Shown in pieces: positions 7,695-15,309 of a stretch of 64,000 nt of DNA (position 1 is its first letter; the number at the start of each line of letters is the position of its first letter). The notes beneath the pieces are model-generated. The model worked only from the letters and a program-made list of their open reading frames with translations. It was not told the origin of the DNA and did no database searches. The stretch lies in assembly GCA_934778215.1 (NCBI GenBank), contig CAKVOE010000001.1:434001-498000 (forward strand), read 5' to 3'. Source of the DNA: an uncultured Clostridia bacterium (GTDB taxonomy: Bacteria > Bacillota > Clostridia > Christensenellales > UBA1242). The translations under genes and the position numbers were made by a program.

Positions 7695-8414
7695 CTAAAA
7701 CCCGCCATCTACGCCCAAAATTTGACCGGTAATATATTTTGCCTCATCACTTGCAAGAAAATACACAGCATTTGCAACATCAATAGCACTGCCTATTTGG
7801 TTTATAGCAAGCGTGTTTACAAATTCGGCCTTGTCTTCAGAAGACAAATTGTTGTTCATTTTGGTATCTATAAGACCGGGAGCAACGGCATTTACCCTTA
7901 TACCATTTCGCCCAAGTTCTTTGGCGGTTGCCTTAGTAAAACCAATTATTCCCGCTTTTGATGCCGAATATACGCTCTCCATACTTCCACCACTTATACC
8001 CCAAATGCTTGAAATATTAACTATGGCTCCGCTTTGGTGTTTACACATTTGTTTTGCCACAAGGCTAGTTAAAATGATGGTGCTGGTAAGATTAATTTGC
8101 AAAAGGTCTGCAACCGCCCCGCCCTCTTCGTCTATTATAGAGCAAACCCTATCCACGCCAGCATTGTTAACCAAGCAATCTATTTTACCAAAAGTTTTTA
8201 TAGCCAAATTAAACATATTTACAATTTCTTCATTGTTTTTAAAATTAGCCTTTATTGGTAAAATATTGGTTTTTTTAGAAATGTTCTCAACCAGTGTTTT
8301 GTCAAAATTGTTATTATAATGATAAATAATATTATAATTATGTTCGGCGAATTTTTTTACAATTTCGCTACCTATCCCGCCCGAAGCGCCAGTTATTAAT
8401 ACGGTTTTTGACAT
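7695..8414 (-). CDS. Short-chain dehydrogenase/reductase, FabG-like
   Basis: A 239-residue classical SDR. TGASGGIG near residue 8 binds NAD(P). NNAGVD follows, then the catalytic Ser in NISSIWG and the YxxxK motif in YSASKAG, and NAVAPGLIDT. Size and motifs fit 3-oxoacyl-ACP reductase, but no other fatty-acid gene is nearby, so the substrate is not known. GGAGG lies six bases before the ATG. It has its own promoter and sits between tRNA genes, so it is likely monocistronic. Confidence 0.85.
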   Translation of the reverse strand: MSKTVLITGASGGIGSEIVKKFAEHNYNIIYHYNNNFDKTLVENISKKTNILPIKANFKNNEEIVNMFNLAIKTFGKIDCLVNNAGVDRVCSIIDEEGGAVADLLQINLTSTIILTSLVAKQMCKHQSGAIVNISSIWGISGGSMESVYSASKAGIIGFTKATAKELGRNGIRVNAVAPGLIDTKMNNNLSSEDKAEFVNTLAINQIGSAIDVANAVYFLASDEAKYITGQILGVDGGF

Positions 8415-8446
8415 ATAAAACCTCCAAAATGCAATTGAATAAATAA

Positions 8447-8475
8447 ATTATATCACAAAATTTAAAAATTTTCAA
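8447..8475 (-). promoter_or_regulatory. Promoter of the SDR gene
   Basis: Minus strand TTGAAA (8475-8470), 17-bp spacer, TATAAT (8452-8447). It is divergent from the tRNA-Lys promoter. Confidence 0.7.
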
Positions 8476-8483
8476 AATTTTTG

Positions 8484-8511
8484 TTGCATTTTTGAAATAA
8501 TGTGATATAAT
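8484..8511 (+). promoter_or_regulatory. Promoter of tRNA-Lys(CUU)
   Basis: TTGCAT (8484-8489), 16-bp spacer, TATAAT (8506-8511), about 31 nt before the tRNA. Confidence 0.65.
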
Positions 8512-8542
8512 GTCTTTTGTTAGATTAAAAACACCACTTTAT

Positions 8543-8618
8543 GGGCCATTAGCTCAGTTGGTAGAGCAGCAGACTCTTAATCTGTTTGTCCGGGGTTCGA
8601 GTCCCCGATGGCCCACCA
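8543..8618 (+). tRNA. tRNA-Lys(CUU)
   Basis: Acceptor GGGCCAT / ATGGCCC; anticodon loop CTCTTAA gives CUU; CCA encoded. Solo gene with its own promoter and terminator. Confidence 0.95.
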
Positions 8619-8619
8619 A

Positions 8620-8650
8620 AAAGCCTTAGTAATTTACTAAGGCTTTTTAT
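8620..8650 (+). terminator. Terminator of tRNA-Lys(CUU)
   Basis: Perfect 12-bp stem AAAGCCTTAGTA / TACTAAGGCTTT with a 3-nt loop and a T run, starting immediately after the encoded CCA. Confidence 0.9.
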
Positions 8651-8819
8651 ACTGTCTAAAATTTGAAAGAGTCTATTTAAGTAGCAATTGTGCATATAAC
8701 AATTTAACATAATATGCAATTATGAATGCACAATTTTATTTAAAAAACAATTTCTACCTTATATTTTTTTCATACGAACACATTTTTAAAGTAATGTACT
8801 CGCACGAGTGTGCATCTAA

Positions 8820-8924
8820 TTAATGAGATTGATAAATTGTACTTTCTTTATCTTGCAAATATAAACTATCCCAAACCTGTTGTGATATGGAAAACCCGCT
8901 GTCAACCTTAATTACATATTCCAT
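8820..8924 (-). CDS. Possible 34-residue small protein overlapping the exonuclease 3' end
   Basis: An ATG-started frame of 34 codons that overlaps the last 17 nt of the exonuclease gene in another frame. GGAG lies seven bases before its ATG, inside the exonuclease gene, as expected for translational coupling. The product starts MEYVIKVDSGFSISQQVWDS and has no recognisable domain. It could be a small protein, the remnant of a larger gene, or chance. Nothing else was seen in the rest of the 8651-8907 gap. Confidence 0.35.
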   Translation of the reverse strand: MEYVIKVDSGFSISQQVWDSLYLQDKESTIYQSH

Positions 8925-9738
8925 TAGTAATCTCCGTAACAAGTTTTAGGTTTTTAAAGTTTTTTAAATTTGCAGATACTATTTCAAAATTTTCTATTGA
9001 ATATTTTAACAGATCAATTTTCTTATTTGGTAATTCTATCAAATTTAAATTGTGTTTAATTGTTTCGAAATTTTTTGTATAGATATCGTAAAACTTATCA
9101 AAATTACTATTTTTTAAAGAATTTATAATGTTTACAGCCGTTTTAGGCCCTACTTTATGAATTCCTTTTATATTATCCGCCGTATCACCAACGATAGCTT
9201 TGTACAATGCAAAATCAGATGGTAAAATTGAAAATTTATCATAAATGAATTTTTCATCGACAAAAACTGTATGTTTGCCTCTAAATCTAATTACTTTAAT
9301 CCTTTCATTTACTAATTGATAGAAATCTGTATCGGTAGACGAAATAAAAACCTGTCCATCATATTTTTTTGAAATTATTGCGATATAATCGTCGCACTCA
9401 ATTTCTTCCGTTTCAATCCATTTTATGTGTAGATAATCTAAAACAGCTTTAATAAACCTTAATTGAGTAAATGGATTTTCTTCATCACTCAAACTCCCAT
9501 AATCAGTTTGTCTATTAGCTTTATAATCTTCATCTTTTCTAATAATTCTAGATCCTTCGCCATCAAAAACAACTAGGCATTCATCCGCTTTTAAATATTT
9601 TATCATTTTAACAACAGTTCCAACAAAACCAACCGTTCCAGTGATGTTCACATTGCTATCATTATAAAAAGGAAATGGCATACCAAAAAACATTTTGAAT
9701 AATAAATTATGTCCATCAATCAGCAACAATTTCTTCAT
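8908..9738 (-). CDS. 5'-3' exonuclease (FEN/PolA N-terminal-domain type), stand-alone
   Basis: A 276-residue structure-specific 5' nuclease, homologous to the N-terminal domain of DNA polymerase I but encoded alone. Acidic metal ligands appear in LLLIDGHN, VVFDGEG, EIECDDYIAII, SSTDTDFYQL and IVGDTADNIKG. The helix-hairpin-helix is GIHKVGPKTAVNII. It would remove RNA primers and flaps. The ribosome binding site is weak (GGA, nine bases away). It lies beside three small genes of unknown function. Confidence 0.85.
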   Translation of the reverse strand: MKKLLLIDGHNLLFKMFFGMPFPFYNDSNVNITGTVGFVGTVVKMIKYLKADECLVVFDGEGSRIIRKDEDYKANRQTDYGSLSDEENPFTQLRFIKAVLDYLHIKWIETEEIECDDYIAIISKKYDGQVFISSTDTDFYQLVNERIKVIRFRGKHTVFVDEKFIYDKFSILPSDFALYKAIVGDTADNIKGIHKVGPKTAVNIINSLKNSNFDKFYDIYTKNFETIKHNLNLIELPNKKIDLLKYSIENFEIVSANLKNFKNLKLVTEITNGICN

Positions 9739-9924
9739 TTTTTATAATCCATTTAAATTATTTATTTAAAATAAGTTTATCATAAATATTTTGTTGTATC
9801 AAGTTAAATTTGTTGTGTTTTTTGCAATTAAAAAGTTGACCAATTTTGTTTTAGTAATATTAATAGTTAGTTGTAAACCATTTAAAATTGGTGTTTTTTA
9901 GTTAATCTCGGGGAAAATTATTTA

Positions 9925-9956
9925 AAACAAAAAGCGGGTTTAATAACTACCCGCTT
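9925..9956 (-). terminator. Terminator after the three small helical genes
   Basis: Stem AAGCGGGT / ACCCGCTT (9932-9939, 9949-9956) with a T-rich tail on the minus strand. The promoter-distal arm contains the last codons and stop of the gene at 9940. Confidence 0.85.
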
Positions 9957-10206
9957 CATTTATGCAATTTTCTTGACGAGATTTTTGTAATGCAATTAAA
10001 TCCTTTTCGTATTTTCTTTTGCATGATTTAAAATATTGTAGTGCTTGGTTTAGTGATATTATTCTATTTTCGCTAACATCAGTTCTTTCGCTCGCACTTT
10101 CTAGTTCTCGTTCTTGCATTTTAATTATATCGTCTGCCCTTTTTATGTTTTTAGTCAAGGTTTTTATTTGACTTTCTGGGTCTATTGTAAAGCCTTCGTT
10201 TAGCAT
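9940..10206 (-). CDS. Small helical hypothetical protein (third of three)
   Basis: An 88-residue soluble protein that I do not recognise. It is almost entirely predicted helix with heptad-like charged repeats (KNIKRADDIIKMQERELESA). ATG at 10206 is chosen because AAGGAGGGG lies just upstream; the longer frame to 10326 overlaps the preceding gene. It is co-directional with two similar-sized helical genes and ends in their shared terminator. No relatives come to mind. Confidence 0.6.
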   Translation of the reverse strand: MLNEGFTIDPESQIKTLTKNIKRADDIIKMQERELESASERTDVSENRIISLNQALQYFKSCKRKYEKDLIALQKSRQENCINEAGSY

Positions 10207-10267
10207 TTTCCCCTCCTTTTTGTTCGCTTTTAAAACTGCCCCAATTATAACTTTTTGCATCAAAAAA

Positions 10268-10552
10268 TTAAAATCGTTCGCTTTCGTCATCGCTTTGTGT
10301 TTGTTGATTTTGCTTAATTTTTGCACTTAACTGTCTTATATGTTTTTCTAATTCTTTAATTTCTATTGTTAATGCAGACTTTATCATTTGCTTTGTTTCA
10401 ACAATTTCTCTGCAATCTTTTATACCTTTTAATAAATCTATGGTGATGTCGTTTTCCCACTTTTCATTTTTTAAATTATGTAATTTTATAGTTTGTAGTT
10501 GCAAAGTTGACATCATTTGTTCGGTACTATCGCATCTATTTAAAGCATTCAT
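10268..10552 (-). CDS. Small helical hypothetical protein (second of three)
   Basis: A 94-residue soluble, coiled-coil-like protein (EIKELEKHIRQLSAKIKQNQQ near the C-terminus). AAAGGAG lies seven bases before ATG at 10552. The frame could extend to 10633, but that would bury the ribosome binding site and overlap the previous gene. Function unknown; probably one transcript with its two neighbours. Confidence 0.6.
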   Translation of the reverse strand: MNALNRCDSTEQMMSTLQLQTIKLHNLKNEKWENDITIDLLKGIKDCREIVETKQMIKSALTIEIKELEKHIRQLSAKIKQNQQTQSDDESERF

Positions 10553-10568
10553 TTTTGTACTCCTTTTG

Positions 10569-10835
10569 TTAAAAATTTTCCTTACCTTCTGACTGTGCCA
10601 ACTGTTGTTTAATGTGTTCGGCTTTATTAACATATACCGCTCTCATTTTTATAAAGTTTTCTGCACTAGCCCATGCGCCAAGTCTAATTTTTTCGTCCGG
10701 GAAGTATAAGTGTAAGTCTGGGTCGTATTCCGCTCTGCTATAATAAATTTTTAAGCATCTTCTAATAAAATTATTTGCTTCGTCAATCTGTTCGTTTAGT
10801 TGCTGAAGCTTTTGTTGTAATTGTTCTTTGTTCAT
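10569..10835 (-). CDS. Small helical hypothetical protein (first of three)
   Basis: An 88-residue protein beginning with a glutamine-rich amphipathic helix (MNKEQLQQKLQQLNEQIDEA) and ending in another helix. AGGAG lies seven bases before the ATG. It leads a three-gene unit of helical proteins of nearly equal size (88, 94 and 88 residues). No known family is recognised; a mobile-element or phage accessory origin is possible, but no phage gene lies nearby. Confidence 0.6.
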   Translation of the reverse strand: MNKEQLQQKLQQLNEQIDEANNFIRRCLKIYYSRAEYDPDLHLYFPDEKIRLGAWASAENFIKMRAVYVNKAEHIKQQLAQSEGKENF

Positions 10836-11075
10836 ATTTAATCTCCTAAAATAAGCATTTAATATAGTTTAGTATATGAGAATTTAGAATATGAATGTTT
10901 ATAAAAGATATTGCAAATTTATCATATATTAACTACCCCAAAGTAAGGGACAAAGATAATACCACATAATTTTAAATTTGTCAAGTCTAAAATTTGCCAT
11001 GTCACAAAATATGATAAAATTTAGTTGTTTTTGTTGGCTAGAACAATATATCACCTCTATCACTAATTATTTTAT

Positions 11076-11104
11076 TTGTAAATGTGAATAATTTATGATA
11101 TACT
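11076..11104 (+). promoter_or_regulatory. Promoter of the GT4 glycosyltransferase gene
   Basis: TTGTAA (11076-11081), 17-bp spacer, TATACT (11099-11104), 30 bp before the ATG. The rest of the 300-bp divergent gap (10836-11075) shows no further clear element. Confidence 0.65.
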
Positions 11105-11134
11105 TTAAAAGTAAAAAACAAGCGAGAAAGACAA

Positions 11135-12322
11135 ATGGAAGAAAAAAAGTTAAACATTGGTTTATTTATAGACACATTTTATCCTATGGTAGATGGTGTT
11201 ATAATGGTAGTAGATAACTATGCAAGAAACCTTTCTAAATTTGCAAATGTAACGGTATTTGCCCCATCAACCAAAGGAAATTTTGATGATAGCACATTGC
11301 CTTATAAGGTGGTACGAAGCAAAAGTATGCGGTTGCCATTTTTTGATTATGACCTACCAACTCCAAAATTTGGGCACAAATTTAAAAAGGCTATTAAAGA
11401 TGCAAATCTTGATATTATTCACATACATTCACCTTTTGGGATTGGTAAAATGGCTTCATTGTTTGGCAAAAAGCACAATATACCGGTAGTTGCAACTATG
11501 CATAGTCAATACAAGCAAGATTTTTATAAGGCAACTCACAACAACCTAATTACGAAAATGCTTTTAAAATCGATCGTAAAGGTATTTAATAATTGCGACA
11601 CACTTTGGACAATGAATCATGCCTGTGTAAAGATTGCAAGAGAATATGGTGTTAAAATACCAATTGATATAATTACAAATGCTACCAACTTAGTTAATAA
11701 TTTTACCGAAAACGAAATTAAAAAATTTAAAAATGAAATTTGCCAAAAACACAATATTAGCAATGATGAAAAGATACTTTTAAGCATAGGTCGTATTAAT
11801 AAATTAAAAAATATAGATTTAACTCTTTCGAGTTGCAAAGTTTTAACTGACAAGAATTTTAAATATAAACTTTTAATCATTGGCGATGGTGCTGATATGG
11901 GTTATTTTATAAATAAGACCAGAAAATTAGGTATAGAAAATAATTGTGTATTTTTGGGCAAAGTAGTTGACACAAACGAAAAGTGCAAATACTTTGCATC
12001 GGCTGATTTGCATGTATTCCCATCTTTTTATGATACTGATGGCATTGTAAGAATTGAATCCGCAACATTCAACCTACCGACACTTTTTGCAGATGGTAGT
12101 GTTGCTGGAAGTGCTATAATTAAAGATGTTAACGGTTTTTCTGCCAAAGCAGAACCTATTGCATTTGCAGACGAAATCATAAGAATTTTTAATAATTCTA
12201 GTTTATATCAAAAGGTTCGAGAAAATTGCTACAAAGATATTTATATTACTTTTGATAAGCTTGCGAAAATTGTATATGAAAAATATATGCAACTTATAAT
12301 CAACACAAAAACTGAAAAATAA
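11135..12322 (+). CDS. GT4-family glycosyltransferase, diacylglycerol glucosyltransferase-like
   Basis: A 395-residue GT-B enzyme. The N-terminal domain starts LNIGLFIDTFYPMVDGV, with a glycine-serine acceptor region and DIIHIHSPFGIG. The donor-binding C-terminal domain has LLSIGRINKLKN and a region equivalent to the E-x7-E motif (DGIVRIESATFNLPTLFADG). Layout and N-terminus resemble 1,2-diacylglycerol 3-glucosyltransferases that make membrane glycolipids. The acceptor is inferred from overall resemblance only. The ribosome binding site is weak (GAGAAAG). Monocistronic, and convergent with ygjP by 14 bp. Confidence 0.8.
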   Translation: MEEKKLNIGLFIDTFYPMVDGVIMVVDNYARNLSKFANVTVFAPSTKGNFDDSTLPYKVVRSKSMRLPFFDYDLPTPKFGHKFKKAIKDANLDIIHIHSPFGIGKMASLFGKKHNIPVVATMHSQYKQDFYKATHNNLITKMLLKSIVKVFNNCDTLWTMNHACVKIAREYGVKIPIDIITNATNLVNNFTENEIKKFKNEICQKHNISNDEKILLSIGRINKLKNIDLTLSSCKVLTDKNFKYKLLIIGDGADMGYFINKTRKLGIENNCVFLGKVVDTNEKCKYFASADLHVFPSFYDTDGIVRIESATFNLPTLFADGSVAGSAIIKDVNGFSAKAEPIAFADEIIRIFNNSSLYQKVRENCYKDIYITFDKLAKIVYEKYMQLIINTKTEK

Positions 12323-12336
12323 GTCACAATAAAAAG

Positions 12337-13008
12337 TTATCTATATATTTCAAAAAGAAAGTTTAGTTCTTTTACCGCCTTTCGTCTTTTTTTATAATCG
12401 GGCAATATGCTTTCTACCTTTGCCCAAAATTTGGGGCTGTGATTCATTTCTTTAGTGTGAGAAAGTTCATGCACAATAATGTAATCAATTAATGCGGGAG
12501 CCAAACATACCACCCTAAAATTTAAGTTTATATCCTTTTTGCCTGTGCAAGCTCCCCACCTGCCCTTTGTATCAGATATTTTGAAACTATTAAACTTTGT
12601 GCCTGTAACACTAGCAATTTCTGCCGTTCTTTCTTGTAGCCATTTTTTTGCCAAACGCTTGTAAACCAAAATTACCTTATGTATAAGTTCTTCGCCACAA
12701 AGTCCGCTTGGCACAACGCAACAATCTCCAATAAATTGTACCGATTTTGCACTGCTTGACTGCACCGTTTTGTACCTTTTGCCAAAAAGCAAAAACGCTT
12801 GATAACTTATTAGGTCGGGATTGCTTAAACTTTTGCTAGCAATTTTGTTTATTCGAGATTTTATCCAATCGTCTTTTTCTTGTATAAATTTAAAAATTTG
12901 AAAATCGGGCAAATTAAATGGCGCCCTTACTATAAGCTCTCCTGAACGGTTGATTGTAAGTGCAAGCGTTTTTCTATTAGACCTTGTAATTTCTTTTGGT
13001 TCTACCAT
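12337..13008 (-). CDS. YgjP-type metal-dependent hydrolase
   Basis: A 223-residue protein of the YgjP/DUF45 (WLM-related) family of predicted zinc metalloproteins. The zinc motif is VHELSHTKEMNHSPKFW, giving HExxH plus a downstream His. RWGACTGKKDINLNFR is the other family hallmark. Substrate unknown. The ATG lies only 10 nt after a perfect consensus -10 box, so the 5' leader would be at most a few bases. Divergent from the PadR gene. Confidence 0.85.
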   Translation of the reverse strand: MVEPKEITRSNRKTLALTINRSGELIVRAPFNLPDFQIFKFIQEKDDWIKSRINKIASKSLSNPDLISYQAFLLFGKRYKTVQSSSAKSVQFIGDCCVVPSGLCGEELIHKVILVYKRLAKKWLQERTAEIASVTGTKFNSFKISDTKGRWGACTGKKDINLNFRVVCLAPALIDYIIVHELSHTKEMNHSPKFWAKVESILPDYKKRRKAVKELNFLFEIYR

Positions 13009-13018
13009 AACTACCTAT

Positions 13019-13047
13019 ATTATAAAGAAAAAAGTCAAGGTTGTCAA
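13019..13047 (-). promoter_or_regulatory. ygjP promoter, near-leaderless
   Basis: Minus strand TTGACA (13047-13042), 17-bp spacer, TATAAT (13024-13019), 10 nt before the ATG at 13008. All hexamer positions match consensus. Confidence 0.8.
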
Positions 13048-13081
13048 AGAAAATAAAATGTATTAGTGTTAGAGTTTTTGA

Positions 13082-13111
13082 TTGACAAAATTTAGTAAAA
13101 AAAGTTATAAT
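13082..13111 (+). promoter_or_regulatory. Promoter of the membrane-anchored PadR gene
   Basis: Perfect TTGACA (13082-13087), 18-bp spacer, TATAAT (13106-13111), 36 bp before the ATG. It is back to back with the ygjP promoter, whose -35 is 35 bp away, so a single regulator bound here could affect both. Confidence 0.8.
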
Positions 13112-13147
13112 AATAATGAATAGTTAATTGTGTTTTAGGAGTTTCTT

Positions 13148-15130
13148 ATGTCGATTGATTCAGATTTAATTAGAGGACATGTTGACACCATAATTTTAAA
13201 AACGCTGGCAGACGGCGACAAATATGGCTATGAAATTATTAAAGAGATTGAAACCAAAAGCAATGGCACTTACGAATTAAAGCAACCAACGTTGTACAGT
13301 TGCTTAAAACGATTAGAGGGTCAAGGCTTTATTTCTGCTTATTGGGTAAATTCGGAAATTGGCGGAAGGCGTCACTATTACAAACTAACCGAGCAAGGCC
13401 GAAAAGAATACACCACCAATATGAATGAATGGCTTTCTTCTCGTGGCATTATAGATAATTTGATATCTAACGAAATTCCCGCATACGAAAACAAAGATTA
13501 CAACCTTTCGTCCCCTTCTGCAACTGCTTCAATGACCGAGAGCACAGAAAACACCACAACGGTTAATGAAACGACTTCCTTAACTCAACCTAATAATAAT
13601 GAAACAACCTCGGCTCCTAACAATGAAGACACAAACATTTTAAAAGATTTTACCAACAGCCTACCCGAAATTAAAACGGTTGAAGCAAAAAGCGAAGAAT
13701 CTGCCACTAAGGTAGAAGATTTAGATGGCATCAACATTGGCGAAAAAACACAACGAGCGGACACTAAGTTTAATATTAGAGATTTTAAATCTAATGGTGC
13801 ATCGTTTTTTAATAGTGTAAAGGATATTGAACATAACGAAAATTTAACCGAAGAGCAAGAACTCTCTACACAACCAAACTATTTTTCGGCAAACACCTTT
13901 GACAGTATATTAAATGAAAATACAGACGAACAAACCATTACGACCCCTCAATACACAACCGAAAACAACCAGCCTGAAAATGAAAATTTTGAGAACTATT
14001 CTTCTTATACATCATTTAACCAAACCGATGCCGAACCCGAAGAAAGCACTGATTATACAAGCCAAAACAGTTTTGACAATAATTTTAGTTCGGCAGACGA
14101 AGGTTCGTCTTATAACAACTACTCATCTAACGAAGATTCTGGCGAAGACTACTCGCAAAGTTTAAATTTTGGCGAGGACACCTCCTCTAATATAAACGAT
14201 TTAAGTTATTGGAACAAGGGCTTTACCATAAAAGATAATAATGACGAATTTAATTATGATTATGACCGTGAGCCAGAAATTAGCGATTCTACCGAACTTG
14301 CCATAAAAGACCAATATGACTCACCTACTGTAAAATCTGATATGCCTCTTGCAGAAAGTGACAACTATAATTATAATGACGAAAATTTAGACGACACCTA
14401 TTATAACCCATACGGCAAAGACGAAAATGCGACAGCCAATTTATTTACCGACAACAAACGCAAGTTTACACCGCAATTTACCGATAACGAAAGCAAAACC
14501 CTGCTAAATACACTATCTAGTTATGGCTCAACTAGTTTTGAGCAAGCAACTCCTAGTGAAAAATTGCAGGAATCTAGTTCTTCTTTTGAAACGCTAGAAG
14601 ACGACTTAGGCAAAAAGGGTATTATTGTAACTGAATATGTTAGACGACCAAAAGAACCCGTTAGTGTAAAAAATTACATTTGGAGCAACAAAATAAAATG
14701 CGTGGCTAGTTGGATAACTTACGGCATTACCATGATTTTACTAATTACCGGATTTTTGTTGGCTAAATCTTTTAACTTTGTAGACTTTAATTATTTGTCA
14801 ACCGCTTTGCCTGCTGGATTTTACTTTTGGTTGTTTGCTTTGTTGTTAACCGTTGCTCCTGCAACCTATACAACTATATTCTGCTTAAACAAAACCAAAA
14901 AAGCAAAAGCAAAATTTAATTTTAAAATTGCAATAATATTTTCACTACTGTTTTTTATTCAAGCACTTGTTATAATTTATGCAGTAAATATACCTTTTGG
15001 GCTTTATAGTTTCTCTCAAAAAGATTATAATCATTATATGTGGTTGCTTCCTGCGCTTTGTACAACATATATTCCATTGCAAACCATAATATACGAATTA
15101 TTATACAAATCAAAAAAATTTCACGCATAA
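13148..15130 (+). CDS. PadR-family regulator fused to a long disordered linker and four membrane helices
   Basis: A 660-residue fusion. Residues 1-105 are a PadR winged helix (ILKTLADGDKYGYEIIKEIE, QPTLYSCLKRLEGQGFI, GGRRHYYKLTEQG). Residues 106-510 are low-complexity and acidic, rich in Asn, Ser, Thr, Glu, Asp and Tyr. Residues 519-652 hold four hydrophobic helices (about 522-539, 551-577, 593-616, 631-652). A DNA-binding head tethered to the membrane by a flexible arm is therefore predicted. PadR proteins are usually 100-200 residues and soluble. AGGAG lies six bases before the ATG. The frame is intact, so it is not a frameshift artefact. Confidence 0.85.
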   Translation: MSIDSDLIRGHVDTIILKTLADGDKYGYEIIKEIETKSNGTYELKQPTLYSCLKRLEGQGFISAYWVNSEIGGRRHYYKLTEQGRKEYTTNMNEWLSSRGIIDNLISNEIPAYENKDYNLSSPSATASMTESTENTTTVNETTSLTQPNNNETTSAPNNEDTNILKDFTNSLPEIKTVEAKSEESATKVEDLDGINIGEKTQRADTKFNIRDFKSNGASFFNSVKDIEHNENLTEEQELSTQPNYFSANTFDSILNENTDEQTITTPQYTTENNQPENENFENYSSYTSFNQTDAEPEESTDYTSQNSFDNNFSSADEGSSYNNYSSNEDSGEDYSQSLNFGEDTSSNINDLSYWNKGFTIKDNNDEFNYDYDREPEISDSTELAIKDQYDSPTVKSDMPLAESDNYNYNDENLDDTYYNPYGKDENATANLFTDNKRKFTPQFTDNESKTLLNTLSSYGSTSFEQATPSEKLQESSSSFETLEDDLGKKGIIVTEYVRRPKEPVSVKNYIWSNKIKCVASWITYGITMILLITGFLLAKSFNFVDFNYLSTALPAGFYFWLFALLLTVAPATYTTIFCLNKTKKAKAKFNFKIAIIFSLLFFIQALVIIYAVNIPFGLYSFSQKDYNHYMWLLPALCTTYIPLQTIIYELLYKSKKFHA

Positions 15131-15135
15131 AAAAT

Positions 15136-15170
15136 ACAGTCACAAATTTATTTTTGTGGCTGTTTATTAT
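15136..15170 (+). terminator. Terminator of the PadR gene
   Basis: 11-bp stem ACAGTCACAAA / TTTGTGGCTGT (15136-15146, 15153-15163, one G-U pair) followed by a T-rich tail. Confidence 0.8.
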
Positions 15171-15178
15171 TTGTAAAC

Positions 15179-15309
15179 TTGAAATTTTAAACTAAAAGTG
15201 TTATAATTTAGTTTGAAAATATCCCTACTAATTAGCCCTGCTTTCGCCTACCCGTTTTGGTTTAATGATTGCTAGCAAGGAAAATATTTTTTGATTAAAG
15301 GAAAATAAA
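15179..15309 (+). promoter_or_regulatory. Promoter and ~95-nt structured leader of the HExxH gene
   Basis: TTGAAA (15179-15184), 17-bp spacer, TATAAT (15202-15207). The leader contains complementary segments AAAATAT (near 15216) and ATATTTT (near 15282), and TTAGC / GCTAG nested inside, around a C-rich core CCCTGCTTTCGCCTACCCG. This leader is richer in C than its surroundings. It resembles no riboswitch I know. Confidence 0.5.

Noticed and set aside
7813..8319. 168-codon plus-strand frame
   Set aside because: Antisense to the SDR gene, whose motifs are complete; the opposite frame is open only because of codon bias.
8908..10835. Exonuclease and three small genes as a prophage remnant
   Set aside because: No integrase, capsid, terminase or attachment site is visible; the genes have ordinary promoters and terminators.
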